Of a stretch of 64,000 bases of DNA, positions 47,072 to 59,746 are shown one piece after another (the stretch's first letter is position 1; each line of letters begins with the position of its first letter). Under the pieces are notes generated by a model. It did not search any database and had not been told where the DNA came from. It saw only the letters and a program-made list of their open reading frames with translations. The DNA is from Lithospermum erythrorhizon (taxonomy: Eukaryota > Streptophyta > Magnoliopsida > Boraginales > Boraginaceae), in assembly GCA_019722365.1 (NCBI GenBank), contig JADFUC010001083.1, positions 62,001-126,000 on the forward strand, read 5' to 3'. A program made the position numbers and the translations under genes.

Positions 47072-47240
47072 AGTGGCCACTCGGACAACGACGGAAGATA
47101 ATCTGATCGTTCATCCTCACTTGCAGGCTTCTGAAACTGCTAAGGTTCATCATCAAACAATTCCATTGTTCCAGTCTTCCAGACATCCACATTGACTGTT
47201 TCATCAAGTGTTCTGATTTGAGGGTTCCATTTTTACTTTC
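47072..47240 (-). pseudogene. Orphan terminal-exon fragment, unknown family
   Basis: The minus strand reads KWNPQIRTLDETVNVDVW, then KTGTMELFDDEP, a TAG stop, and then QFQKPASEDERSDYLPSLSE WPLQ with a final stop. The composition is protein-like on both sides of the single internal stop, as if a Gln codon had mutated. No neighbouring exon was found, and Derlin exon 6 lies 500 bp upstream in the same orientation with its own stop. I do not recognise the family. Confidence 0.35.
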
Positions 47241-47742
47241 TCAACATTTTATCAGTTGTCCAATCTAATAATCCAGCCAATTTCTAAAAGATCGTTTATT
47301 CCGAATTTAATGAATTTGACTTTTCAAATTAGGAACTCAAACTTTTTATAATATGATGTATTATAATAGTTAAAAAAATATATATCAAAATATAATAATT
47401 TCCAATCCAACATGTCACACGTATGTATTAATTAAAATAAAATACTTGTGACACGCATGTATTATTATTCTTATTTTTTGCTTGTAAAGCTATCTTAATT
47501 GTCTTGTTATTCTGTCTCGAGATAATTATCAATGAAACGACCTAGCACATTGAGAGCGTTAAAATGTACAATTGAAGTGATTTACCAACTTAACTAGTCA
47601 AATTAACAAGATTATACAAGACTAAAAAGAACTACAGTATGTTGATACTCAATGCTTAGATTCAATAACCAGTGCTTAATAAATTACATAAACCAAAACT
47701 CTTACAAGCATTCATGTAAGAATAGGTACATTGATAAGTTGT

Positions 47743-50700
47743 TCAGTTTGGTTGAATGCCATCAACTGGTGGAGCAGCAAATCTCACATTCCCAGGACGA
47801 GCCACGACAACAGGCTCATCTGCAAAGAATGCCTTTATAAATGCTGGAGTTCTCAAGGGTCGTCGACCACTCATGCGGGGATATACATCTTCAAGAAAAT
47901 AATAAGCATGACCAGCTATCATCCCCTGAATGACAGAAAACAAGCTTAACATCAGAAAAAAAGCTAATCGAAGATCAGAAATAGACCTAATCGAAGATGG
48001 CTATTATGCTTGGCCACCACATGTTCGGGAAATAGAATCAACATAAGGAAGTTGTTTCATCCAATGTCGATAATTCAAATGGCAGTTATCTAATTCAATC
48101 ATTAAATCCCACTAGTAGCGTGGAGCTGTTCCACTATAAGAAATCAAAACAATACTTCTGGCAACAAGAGAACAATGCCACCACTGTGTATTGATGTAAC
48201 CTCAAACTGTACATAGTGAGTAAATTCATTAAATAACCATAGTAATGACTAATGAATACGGAGTATTAACAACATTTACTCATTTAGGCAAGTCAACCCA
48301 AGGACTACCAAGAAAGTAAAATATGCAAGGCTAAAGTCTCTACTCATAAAACATACCAGCAAGTCCACCCAAGGACTAGCACCAACGAGAACAGAGAAGC
48401 CCAAAAGAACCTGTGGAGCAAATGTTTCATCAGGACAGTGCAAGCAATATAACAATGTTATCCTTATTCCTCAAAAAAGTAATGAATATTAACTATATTT
48501 ACTCATTTAGGCAGACGATCATAGAGCTTCTCATAGTATTGAACTTGACAAACATCAGAAAGTATAAACCATATGGAAAAGGGATCACTGAGTTGCAAAA
48601 AAATTACGCTCAGCTGACGATCAACTAGAAAAAAATTATCCCTGTTATATAATACCCCCAATGAAACACAGCACACAGAAGACAACATAAAATATTGACT
48701 CGAGTAACATTCAAATCTATTAGACTAAGAGTGCCAGAACAAGTTAACAATACATAGAGCATTGGGTTAAAGCAAGGCACTCAGCTCTATATAAAGGAGA
48801 TGATGAAAGGACAGCAGAAATGACTACTTCTGGCAGATGTTCTAGAATTAGACAACTAAACAAAAATTCATGATCAACCACAACCACATACAAGCTTAGG
48901 CACACAGGGAATAAGATACTAACCCATGGAAGGTAACCGGCTGTGAAAGTAAACAGGCCCAAGAAACTCATATGGATGAACGGATTTTGTTTACTCCAGA
49001 CATAAACCTGCAAACAGTGAGAATCAAATATAACAAATAACTTTGTAAACATGAACAATTATGAGATAGTGAAATGTCCAGTTAATGTACACTCACCATC
49101 ATGAATGTGAGTGAATTGCTAAGAAATATAATCTTGGCAAAGGACTCTGAGACATATGGGATCATCCCCCCAACAAGAACAATACCAGTCAAGGCAGTGG
49201 CACCAAATAATAGCATATAAAAGAAATCTGCAGTCCTTCCCCTAAAAGAGTTCTCTTCAAGAAGCTTGCAGTATCGGGCCAGAAAGAACATATGAAACAG
49301 AAAGTCAAGATCTGTAATACGTAAATAATACAATAACAATTAGAGAGTTCTATTACACTAACGAGATATTCATTGGATGCACAAATCAACAAACACAAAA
49401 CCTGGTGAACTTATATCACTTGAATCCTTTATAACTTATCAGAACCACATTGACCAATGACTAGAAGTTATTAATTTCCAGTTATTTCATTAGAACCCAT
49501 TGCTTTAACACATTCACCGTCATCTTACTATTCAAAAGTTGCCAACTAGAGGAACAGGCTTTAAGTTTGGACGATATATATGCAAGGAAAAGCATGGATG
49601 GACAAAATGATCCAGCACAGGAAAACTTCTCCACATTCCCAAGCGTTTCGGAAGATATGGTATGCAAGGCAAAACCATGCTGCTCCTTTTTTAAATTAAT
49701 CTTTCTATAACAGTCGCATTTCATACCTAGGTTCAGTAGTAATTAATACCTAGTTTCAGTCGTAAGTATTTTCGTACTTTTCACTGCAATGGCTATTAGC
49801 CATCACATACAAATCAATCGTAATACATAACATTAGAATTCAAGCACCAAAGACTTCATGTTCATAGATAACAACAAGTTACCCATTTTCCGGAAGTACA
49901 AGAAATTGGTTACAAGGCGCCAGACTTGATAATGCTTGACGACAAGCTTAGGATTTAAGTACAAGTTATACGGAGATATTATCTGCAAAAAAAAATCCCA
50001 ATTAAAGAGATCAATATTTAACACAAAAACAGTAACCATCACTACAAAAAAATAGATCAACACAGATAAAATTTCATATTAGTGATAGATGTTTAGATGG
50101 ATATCCAGATACATTCCAATTGACCCAAGTTCATCCATTTATCGAAGTATCATATACCTCATTATACATTTTAACTGAAATCAATATGCAGTTCGCTAAT
50201 GGAGCTCACATTTATGAATTTAAATGTTCGTATAAGTCCCCACAAATCAAAAAAAATAATCCAACCTATCCTTCTCATAATTAATCATTTTCACAGCAAT
50301 CAAGTTCACATCCTAAAATCTTGAAACGACAATTCTAATTTAATACAAAACTCTGCAAAAACAAAACTTCTTGCACACTAAATACACCATGACATAAATT
50401 TTTAAACAAGATTCTGGTCCACTGTGATCACCATCAAACTTGCAAAATCTCACAAACGAAAATACGAAGATACTACCTTCATCCCAAAAAGATTGTTTAG
50501 TTCACACAACTTTAATTCGAATCAAAATGATCATGTAATAGTAAAGTACATTAAAAATACAATCTTTCATACACTTTTCACCAAACATTATACAACATAT
50601 ACAAAAACATTTCAGTTCAAAATAAAAAAAAGGCAATCATCAAAACTCTAAAATAGACAATCTTAAAAGGTGTGAAACCGGGCCCTGCCCTGAGATACAT

Positions 50701-51028
50701 GGAGGAGTTAATGGCGTGACGTGCCTCAATTGATCAGACTAGAACTTTCCTTTTAACCAATTCACTAGAGTTTTCCTTTTAACCAATTCAATACAGGTTC
50801 GCACATTAAAATAAAAAATTGGACAAACTTCAACATACACAAAAAAGCAATTAATTTCACAACTAAAAAAGTGAAGCATAAAAAGTGAAAATTGGACAAA
50901 TAATTTGGGACAAATTTGAATAAACATACATCTAATGAGCATCCGATGGTGGTGACAATCGCGGCAGTGAGATAAGTACGTGTAATGATCGGCATTTGTT
51001 TGTACCATTCCTCCACAGCTTGTGCCAT
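47743..51028 (-). CDS. DER2: Derlin-2, ER-associated degradation protein
   Basis: Six minus-strand exons with matching phases: 51028-50930, 49982-49883, 49311-49097, 49007-48924, 48410-48357 and 47925-47743, giving 244 residues, the usual Derlin-2 length. It starts MAQAVEEWYKQMPIITRTYL and contains LYLNPKLVVKHYQVWRLVTN, FFLARYCKLLEENSFRGRTA and GHAYYFLEDVYPRM, all Derlin hallmarks. The rhomboid-like fold has several hydrophobic segments in exons 1 and 3-6. Derlins lack protease activity and help move misfolded proteins out of the ER for proteasomal destruction with Hrd1 and CDC48. The start is the second in-frame ATG (51028) because the 12 codons before it do not belong to the family. Introns carry dispersed repeats but the exons look intact. 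Confidence 0.95.
50457..50775. repeat. Repeats in Derlin intron 1
   Basis: At about 50471-50670 a MITE-like block starts CTACCTTCATCCCAAAAAGA and ends with AAATAGACAATCTTAAAAGG, its rough inverse. Directly after it, 50690-50770 carries the dispersed family also seen near 41.6 and 45.8 kb. TTTTCCTTTTAACCAATTCA is duplicated in tandem there (about 50745 and 50771). Confidence 0.5.
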
Positions 51029-51266
51029 ATTATTATATATTTTCCTTAAATTAATCAAACCCAAATTTAATCATGAAATTTGAGAATATAACTAAATTAG
51101 AGGAAATTGGTAAATTGATTTTTTAATTAAACGTTGAATTTGAGGATTTATGAAGAGAAACCCAACACTATTTGGGTGTGTGTATAACAGCTCAGTGAGG
51201 ATGACGTGTAGGGAGAAAATAGTTGCTTTGTGTTGGGGAAGATGTTTTGATAATGAGATAATAACC

Positions 51267-51338
51267 GGATCCGTGGCGCAATGGTAGCGCGTCTGACTCC
51301 AGATCAGAAGGTTGCGTGTTCGATTCACGTCGGGTTCA
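51267..51338 (+). tRNA. tRNA-Trp (CCA anticodon)
   Basis: A 72-nt cloverleaf starts GGATCCGTGGCGCAATGGTA. The acceptor stem GGATCCG pairs with CGGGTTC using two G-U wobbles; the D-arm is GCGC/GCGC; the anticodon loop is CTCCAGA with anticodon CCA; the T-arm GCGTG/CACGT encloses TTCGATT. A boxes and B boxes (GGTTCGATTC type) are in place, there is no intron, and the sequence matches the standard plant nuclear tRNA-Trp. It lies about 240 bp from the divergent Derlin start codon. Confidence 0.97.
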
Positions 51339-51358
51339 AAACCCCGGTTAGGATCCTC

Positions 51359-51364
51359 CTTTTT
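51359..51364 (+). terminator. RNA polymerase III terminator
   Basis: A short T run (CTTTTTC) about 20 bp after the tRNA 3' end is the usual Pol III stop signal. Confidence 0.6.
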
Positions 51365-52774
51365 CGATTGATTAGTAAGCATTTTTATATTAGTTTTTAG
51401 TCGATTGATTAATGTGAAATGGTATCGAATAGAGAAGAGCAATGGTTCAAAACTTCAAATTTTTAACTTTTAAGGATCTACTTAAAAACTCTCAACTTTT
51501 GCTGTTTATGAATATATATAACTTCATTTGATTATTAAATTGTTTATTTTCTAAATATTCTTCTACAACATTTACAATACTTCGTTTGCTTATTAAATGT
51601 TCATCTAAATATAATATTTTTCATTTGAATTCTTGATTTGCTTATCAAATATGATAAAAAAAATTTAATGTATATTTTGAACCGTGGTGATTTCACACAG
51701 ATCCGTCCCCGCAAAGCTACTTTGCGCCAGCTTTTAACCCTGGAATTGACAAATGTATCCGTATTAAAAATTGTGCCATGATACGATAAGAGTTGTATTT
51801 TTTAATCGACTTATGCAATTGAAATTTAGTGGTAATGACTAATGAGGGACAGGGGATGCCTCCTATGTGATGGGATAACAATTTTTTATGTCATATTTTA
51901 ATCAGTTGTCATTTTGAAAGCAGGTTATGGTTTTGTTTGATTCGTATGCACAACTTGTAACTTCACAAGATATATATTTCAAGGAATGGTGGAGTGGACT
52001 AATAAGCTAGAGCATAGGATTGAAGGTGTAAACTTGGAAAGATCGTCTGGACAAATAACTTGTGTGATCCTTTTATTCTTTATTTTTAAAGCATTCAGCG
52101 CGGTGATGTTTGAGCTCTGATAACTACCAGTAAAGTGTCTAGCTATTATATCGAACTCCTATCCTTGTGTTATTTGGGGCATGTGAAAAGGTGGTGTTAA
52201 GAATCCGTGATTTTTATCCTAAAAGCAATTGATGATAACATATATGAGAAATGACCATAACCTTATTAATTAATTCGAAAGATCTTTATTTATTGATTAG
52301 GGACTAGACTCTTCAATAAATAAAAATGTAAAATACTTCAACAATATCATGGAAAACACTTTGATATGTGTATATGTATATTATACACTAATTTGATACA
52401 TAGATTAAGACATGAGATCTCACACCACCAAAATTAGCAGGGGATCTCGTTTGCTGTGAATAACTCCTGGACTGTTATACACACAACCAAGTAATGGATG
52501 GTTGGGGTATGGAAATAGTATTTGCCTCACGTAATGCGATGAGAAGTTTTATTAAAGGTAAAATTGTCATTTAACTAAAAAACACTATTTGAGTGTGTAT
52601 AGTGTAGCCCCGAATAACTCCCAATCTCAATAATGTTGTATTACCTTCTAATACAAATTTCATTAATTTTATAGTTGGAACAAAATCTAAATCACACGAA
52701 TTATTCCATCACATAACCCAATCACATAAATTCTTAACCAAATAAGACAACAAATAAGCGAAGAAAATTAAAAT
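51365..52774. other. Intergenic DNA between tRNA-Trp and PCFS4
   Basis: AT-rich, with no gene recognised. A phrase around 51691-51740 (CACACAGATCCGTCCCCGCA) stands out as less AT-rich but has no assignable role. Confidence 0.4.
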
Positions 52775-53041
52775 TTGTCGATTAACATCACTTATTTAAT
52801 TCTCAATTATTTAACCCCACAAATATCTCCATTTACATCCAAAGTTTTCTCCCCCTCATCTCGCCACCTCCGCCACCACTCCTCCGCCGTCACTCAAAAC
52901 CCTAACCCTAACCCTAATTTCATCAAATTCAAACCCCCCAATTTATTCAAAACCCCCCAATTTCATCCAATCAATTCCAAATTCAAGCCTTCAAATTTCC
53001 AAATCGAAACCCTCCAATTTCTTCAAAAAATCCCAAATTGA
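52775..53041 (+). other. Upstream ORF candidate in the PCFS4 leader
   Basis: An 88-codon frame, in the same phase as PCFS4, ends 13 bp before the PCFS4 ATG. Its translation is low-complexity (Pro/Asn/Phe/Lys-rich, with PNPNPNF), so it may not make a useful protein. If the leader reaches 52775 it would reduce initiation at the main start. Confidence 0.3.
52897..52917. promoter_or_regulatory. Telo-box (AAACCCTAA-type repeats)
   Basis: Three consecutive CCCTAA units lie about 140 bp before the PCFS4 ATG. Telo-boxes are known promoter or leader elements in plant genes active in dividing cells and are bound by Myb-type telomere-repeat proteins. Confidence 0.6.
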
Positions 53042-53053
53042 AACATCCAATTA

Positions 53054-56000
53054 ATGGAAGAATTGAGATATAAACCCACACCACTCCAAATGAACACCAT
53101 GGCAATTTCCTCGAAGACGCCGCCTCCTCCGACGATATCGGAGAGGTTTAGGGAAATGGTGAAGGAGCGAGAGGAGGAGCTTAGGGTTTCAGGAGACGAC
53201 GTTGGATTAAGCGGGGACGAAATTGTGAGGCTTTACGACATTCTATTATCGGAATTATCTGTTAATTCGAAGCCGATTATTACTGATCTCACGATTATTG
53301 CTGGAGAACAGAGAATGTATGGTGCTGGTATCGCGGACGCGATTTGTTGTCGGATTATTGAGGTAAAAGAATTGGGGGTTTGGTGAAAATGATGAAGTTG
53401 TAATATTGTTTTTGTAAATTTGATTTTGTTCAGTGTAGTGTAGTATTAGTAGTTTATTTATGCAAAAAAGGAGTTTGATTTTGTTGTTATTGTGTTAATT
53501 AAGCATTGGGTAATAAGTTCTTGTTATTGTGTTGTATTTGGATTTGTCGAATAGCAAGATTGATCTTGAATTGGGTATAAGATAAACTATCAACATCACC
53601 ATTATTCCTCGATGCCTCTAAAGAAGCTCCCGCCTAAGCGTGGTAAGAGGGGTCGGATTGCACGCAGCCTTACCACCTGATAACAGGGAGGCTTGTTCCG
53701 AATTGACCCAAGATTTAATGAAATGACTATCTACTACTACTTAACAACGAATAAAGAAGTGTTGGTAGTGTAATGAGTCATTTTGATTTATTCTATCATA
53801 TCCAAGAGCCAGAGAGTGTAAAATCTTTGACTCTATATGATATGGAAATGGATAAACTATCAACATAAAAAGTGTTTTTTTGTTTAGTTTTCGCAATGTT
53901 TGCAACCACATGTTGTTTTGACACCTGTGGTTAAATATTGAATGGAAATGTTGGATTTGAAACCAGTTTTGGTATGCTCGAGAGTTTTTGTTGACATTTT
54001 TGCTTACCTAGAGTAACCCCTCTTTGGTTGTATAAATGAAGTTACCGTTGTGTTTGGAGTGTGGCCACATCATGCTCTATGATGTGCCATCTAAAGGATA
54101 AAAATTATAGTTGTGGTTGTAGGAAGTATAGGAATATGGAGATCAGTTACAGTTTACACAATGAATTGGAGAAGAAGAGGAGATTTTTTGTTATGGGTTT
54201 TCAGGTCTTGTCTTGATGATAAGGGCTGAAGGTGTTGGCTGAAGACAATTTCATTTTTTTGTATATATTGATAGCAACTTATTTGTCACACGGAATATAG
54301 TGATCTAATTTTCGGATAAGTTCATGAACTGAAGGATACTCTATTTGACTGAACAAAAATAAATAAATCTGCAGTGCATTTCAATTTTAAAGGGAAAGTG
54401 ATGAATAGGGGAGACTGAAATAATAGGTGCCCTTTGCTTCCGTCGTTGGGTGACATGGAGATCAATAACTTTATCACACGCCACTTTAATGTGAAGATTT
54501 ATGTCTACACATTGGTGATACTTTAATGGATATTAGTAATTTGTTAGTTTGAAGTTCTATTGTGAAGTAAGTTTTAGTTATCTTGATTGGAGGAAATTTT
54601 CATTTGAGATTTTATTACAGGAAACTAGTTGAACTACTGGCATTTCACATGCAACAGCCTTTGATGCATCTGTCTGTAGGGCATATGAAGAAAATTGAAG
54701 TTTTTTGTTAATTATGTCTTCATGAGAAATTTCAGTTGCTATACGTCACGGTTTCTCTTTAGTTTGTTTGTTAAGTTTAAAGTAAGGAGAATTATGGTCA
54801 CTTGTTTCCTTGTTTTTTCTCTCCAGTAAATGGTTATCGGACTATACTTTTCTACTTTCCAATGAGCCATGGTGAATGTTGTATCTTAACTATTCATGTG
54901 ATCGATCCATGCAATACTTATTTAAGTCATTGAAAGCATTTGTGTCACAGTGAGTATGTAGTTGGTATTTCATTGGCTTCTTCGTTCATTATTTGGTGTT
55001 CTTCAGTTCTCTTGCCTTCTTCTCATTTGTTGATCATGCTTTTTTCATGTAATTGCTACTATCAATTGCTTAATTTTTTTTCTAATGATAAGCACATAAT
55101 TGCATTTGCAGTCTCATTAGTTATTAAAATTTATATTGATTTCCGCATTTGCAGGTGCCAGTGGAACAGAAATTGCCCAGTTTGTATCTTTTGGACAGTA
55201 TTGTAAAAAATATAGGCAGGGAGTATATTAAGTATTTCTCTGCTCGGTTGCCCGAGGTTGGTAAATATTAGGAATTTTGTGCTGAAACTCTTATTTTATT
55301 ATGTTATCAATATGCTAACATGCTTTCTGATAGGTTTTCTGTGATGCATATAAGCAAGTGCATCCTAATGTGCACCCTGCAATGCGCCACCTCTTTGGCA
55401 CCTGGTCGACTGTGTTCCCGTTGTCAGTACTTCGGAAAATAGAGTCACACTTACAATTTAACTCATCATCAAATAATCAATCTTTGGCCTTACCTCCATT
55501 AAGAGCTTCTGAATCTCCACGTCCAGCACATGGTATACACATAAATCCTAAATATTTGGAAGCAAGAAGACAGTTTGTTAATGAAACAGCAGATTCTGTG
55601 AGCTCTAGTCAAACTTTTCTCTTCTACATTGCAGTGTAAATATGTACTTTGTTAGACTTTACGAATTTGACTTTTTAAAACAAATTGTTCATTCATTTTT
55701 CAAATTTTGGTTCTCCTATGCTGTTGTTTTGAACTAATGTCAGTGTCTACCAACTACCAAGCCAAAGCTAATATGATGTGGCCTTTCTCAATTATATTGA
55801 TGATTTTTCCCTGGAAAACTTTTATTCAGGCTTCGTTGTGTATCATCAGTGTGTGAAGCTGCTGATAGCCCCCAATAACATTTCTTAACCTGTTATTTTT
55901 GAATCTTTGATCATGTTTGTAACTAATAGTTTACTTGGAAATCACTTCTCGTCTTATGTTAGTTGGTCATCATATTTGCAGAGTGTTCAACCTCCCAGAG

Positions 56001-58731
56001 GAGTATCAACGATCTCCAAATTAAGTAATCAGAATCATTCTACTGACTATGAGGAATTTATATCTGATGGGGATACTGATGTATCGCTGGTCAGGTCTAA
56101 TAGGTTTGCCTCAAGTAGTAGTCGGTCAAGTGCAGATGCTCTGAAACTCCCTCCAACTTCCAGTGGTAGGATTGAAATGTCAGCCTCTCTTTATGGAGTA
56201 GGGCGTGTGGGGTTCTCATCACCTTCGTTAGAACATAGGCAAATGGATAATTCTCCTGGTAGAGGGGCATCACCTTTGGACTCTGGAATTGATTATAGAA
56301 CTGGTGGATTCCTAGGAAGCACTGCCAGGACAGATGATTGGAAAAGAATTTTTGTGCCTGGAGATTCCAAAAACCATGTAAAAACTGCAGTTAGGCTTAA
56401 CAACGGTGTGGATGTTGATAGAACTAGAGCTTTGATTGATGCTTATGGCGTTGACAAAAGAACAGCTATGATGAAACATCCAGGTGTTGAGGAGATGCAG
56501 GTAAATGGCATTGGCACCGAGCCTACAATGGCATGGCAAAACTCCGAAGAAGAAGAGTTTCAATGGGAGAATATGAGCCCGACATTAGCAGATCATGGTA
56601 GAAAGGATGTGTTTTCTTCCTCGCTGCCATCGTCTGGGAGCTTTAGAAACACTGCATCTGTGCCTCCACATCTCAGGCAAGACTGGCCTAATCGTCCGCA
56701 ATTTCCTGCAGTCAATGGTTCTTCCATTGTTGATGTCCCTTCTGTGAGTGTAGTTTTTATGACTTATCCTTCTGTTTATTTAACATCCATAGATATTGGC
56801 CAGATGAATTTTATCGCACTGCATGCAAATTTATTTTGTAGTTGTGATGGAATCCTTTTACTTTCTGCATATGGTAGTATTTTAATACTGATTACTCTCT
56901 ACTGCCCATATCCATGTTTCATCCAGTTTGCTGTCTATCCTCAAGTAGTCAAGTATATTGGCCCATTGGTTTTAATGTCTCTTTATGCTAAACATAAGAA
57001 GGTTGGCAAAACAATAACGTTGCTCCATAAATGTTGGAAATTAACTCATCATCTTTCACCTTTGTGAGCATAGCTTCATGTCACTGTTGCTTCCAAGTAA
57101 TTTATAGGATATCTTCTCCTTTTGTTGCAGTCAACAGATGGATTGGAAAATACAGTATATGCAATACATAGAGTTCCTACTCATATTCAGGATTCATCTA
57201 CACATCAATTCAATGCAACAAAAGTTGGGAATAATGCCCGAATGCCGTTCCAAGGAAGTGCGATCTTACCCCCAAATGTTGAACAGAAGCCATCTTCAAT
57301 TGGCTATTCCCCTGATCTAAATACACAAAATCAAGGCCAACCTTTTATGTCAAGGGGAGGCTCTCATGCTCGGCCTATGTTACAAGCATATCAAAATGTC
57401 AATAGTTCATCATTCCCTGACCACAATTTAAATAACACCGAGAGCATATTACAGAACCCTATGCTTCCATTTTCTGGTCAACAGTTGGGACCAATTCCTT
57501 TCAATCAAAGCTTAGTACATACAGCAATGTTACCTCCACATTCCCTTCCTCATGATATGCAACATCATGCGGCTCCCCCTTCAGTTGTGGCATCTGTTGG
57601 TACTATTCTACCAAATCTGTATATGCAGGTGCGCATGCCGAACTTAAACGCACCGAATGCATCTACACGCTTACTTGGGTTACCCATGCCTCTACCCCAT
57701 GGACATCGTGGTGCATCCCACGTGCTTCCTATCCCCCAACCTTCCTATAGTGCTCCTAATCCTCCTGTAGGTGGGAACTTTTCCAATTTATTTAACTCAT
57801 TAATGGCTCAGGGAGTGATTTCCTTAAATCAAACTTCTGCGAAGGTATGGGTCTTGATGGTTTTTTTTATGCCATGATGTTCTATTATGAAGAATGTTTT
57901 CTCAAATTTGTGATATGTTGTTTAGGAGGATGCAGTTGGGCTTGAATTTAATCCAGACTTGCTCAAGGTACGCCATGAATCTGCAGTAACGGCTTTATAC
58001 TCGGATCTTCCAAGACAATGCACAACGTGTGGGCTTAGATTCAAGCTCCAGGAGGCACATAGTAGCCATATGGACTGGCATGTGACCAGGAATCGTGTAA
58101 CAAGAAATCGTAAGCAGAAGCCTTCTCGCAAATGGTTTGTCAGCGACAATATGTGGCTAACTGGTGCAGAGGCGTTAGGAACTGATTCAGTACCCAATTT
58201 CTTACCAAGTGAGGATATTGTAGAGAAGAAGGATGACGAAGAATTAGCTGTTCCAGCCGATGATGATCAAAAGTGTTGTGCATTGTGTGGTGAACCTTTT
58301 GATGATTTCTTTTGTGATGAGAGAGATGAATGGATGTATAAGGGAGCTGTCTACATGAATGCACCTGGTGGTCCAGCAGCAGACATGGATAGATCTCAGT
58401 TAGGTCCTATAGTCCATGCCAAATGCAGATCCGAGACTGGTACTGTATCAGAAGATACTAAGAAGAGATCAGGTTAGCGCCTTTTATGGTTTATTTACTT
58501 TTAGGAATGCAAAGCCTGCTGCGTCGTAATTAGATTATATATGTTTACTTGTTGACATGCTCCTGCATTGGTGCAACTGTTAATTGACTGCCATATCTTG
58601 ATAAAACACCTACTTATGAAGATATAATTTTCTGAATTGTTGTTGTTCTAATTTAATTTCTCATTTTCTGGCATTCTTATTTGCAGGATTTTACTGAAGA
58701 GAGTAGTCAAAGAAAGCGAATGCGTGTTTAG
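53054..58731 (+). CDS. PCFS4: PCFS4-type polyadenylation factor (Pcf11 homologue)
   Basis: Seven exons: 53054-53362, 55155-55256, 55334-55597, 55982-56743, 57131-57844, 57926-58444 (or 58472) and 58687-58731, giving 904 residues. The N-terminal CID (about residues 30-165) has [32 protein letters not shown] and [13 protein letters not shown] and binds the RNA polymerase II C-terminal repeat. A long low-complexity middle holds [10 protein letters not shown] and [14 protein letters not shown]. The C-terminal part has a zinc finger CTTCGLRF...HMDWH (Cys749, Cys752, His765, His769), SRKWFVS, and a [13 protein letters not shown]...IVHAKC module. Plant PCFS4 works with CPSF/CstF in 3'-end formation and promotes flowering through FCA. 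The last exon is in frame (ending SSQRKRMRV) only with the upstream donor at 58445. Intron 1 carries a SINE-like copy. Confidence 0.93.
53600..53830 (+). mobile_element. SINE-like element in PCFS4 intron 1
   Basis: Contains GGTCGGATTGCACGCAGCC and GAGGCTTGTTCCGAATTGA, the shared signature, and a 3' part GTAATGAGTCATTTTGATTT...CCAAGAGCCAGAGA. It is the best preserved of three copies in the window. Confidence 0.6.
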
Positions 58732-59051
58732 CTTGGCTCTTGGTGAATTATATGCACCCCTGTAACCTAGATTCAAGTGCTTCATGTTTTTGTTATCTTC
58801 TTTGACTTGCCTTATTTTTTGGCCAAGTTAAGAGTCATGTACATGTATGGTTTCCATAGTTCCATTGTAACACCAAGCATTAGAAGAAAAAGTTTACCAT
58901 CTTCTTGTTCCCCTCTCGCTTCAAGTCGTTTTAGAATTAAATTATTAATCATGGTTCAAAGTTTTTTTTTGGACATAGTTAAACGTTTCAAAAATATTAT
59001 AAAAACTTATGAGAAACGATGTAAAATCTTAAAAATTTAAGATAAGTTATA
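58732..59051. other. PCFS4 3' flank
   Basis: Likely 3' UTR. The ORF at 58777-59040 has no family features. Confidence 0.4.
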
Positions 59052-59229
59052 CTCCCTTCATACTAAAAAATAGACCTATTTCATATTATATAATATTTAA
59101 GATAAATTTGAATTCATCTCACATATTTAAGTTTCTCTCTAATTTTACTTTTTAATTTGGGTAAAAAGGGAATCAAATTTGGGAATTCTAAATTAGAAAA
59201 ATAGCCCTATCAAAAAGGGATGGAGAGAG
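59052..59229. mobile_element. Stowaway-like MITE
   Basis: CTCCCTTCATACTAAAAAAT at one end and, inverted, CTCTCTCCATCCCTTTTTG at the other, flanked by TA on both sides. About 178 bp, AT-rich, non-coding. Confidence 0.65.
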
Positions 59230-59512
59230 TAATTGTGTGAATAGCTAAAGTTTTATATATCACATAAACTTGGATATGAGTTTTATATTCCTCTGTTATA
59301 CTTGTCCGCTTAAATTTTTTGTTTTTAAATATTATTATTTTCTATTTTCAATGTATATTTTGATCAATTCTTTCTATATGTTCCTATTAAATAACATTAA
59401 AAGTTACTTGTATTTATTTTGTGTATTCAATTCTATTAGTGTTCTTAACCTATCTTTATAATTTTCAATACATAAATAATTTTATTGACATTTGATAATA
59501 CTGATACAATCA

Positions 59513-59746
59513 TACTCCGTTCAATCTAAAATGATATAATATTTTTGCATATCGAGGCGAAGCTTTGTCCATCAATTATTATTAAATTATTTTATAAAAA
59601 TAATAATATTATGAAATTATTTTGAAAGAAGAATACAATTATACATTTTATATTTATCACAATAATAAAATAATTAGTAATTGATGGTTAATGCTTCATT
59701 TCGATATCCAAAAAATGCTAATCATTTTGGATTGAAACTAAGGGAG
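59513..59746. mobile_element. MITE, copy 1 of a family repeated at 60.4 kb
   Basis: Starts CTCCGTTCAATCTAAAATGA and ends ATTTTGGATTGAAACTAAGG, a good inverse. The interior has TATCGAGGCGAAGCTTTG and CATCAATTATTATTAAATTA. It is closely related to 60448-60690. Confidence 0.7.

Noticed and set aside
51092..51442. 116-codon minus-strand ORF
   Set aside because: It runs through the antisense of tRNA-Trp and its flanks; the apparent protein is just the reverse complement of the tRNA.
56744..57067. Continuation of the long ORF after PCFS4 exon 4
   Set aside because: A GTGAGT donor ends the exon at 56743 and the following translation is hydrophobic intron read-through not found in PCFS4.
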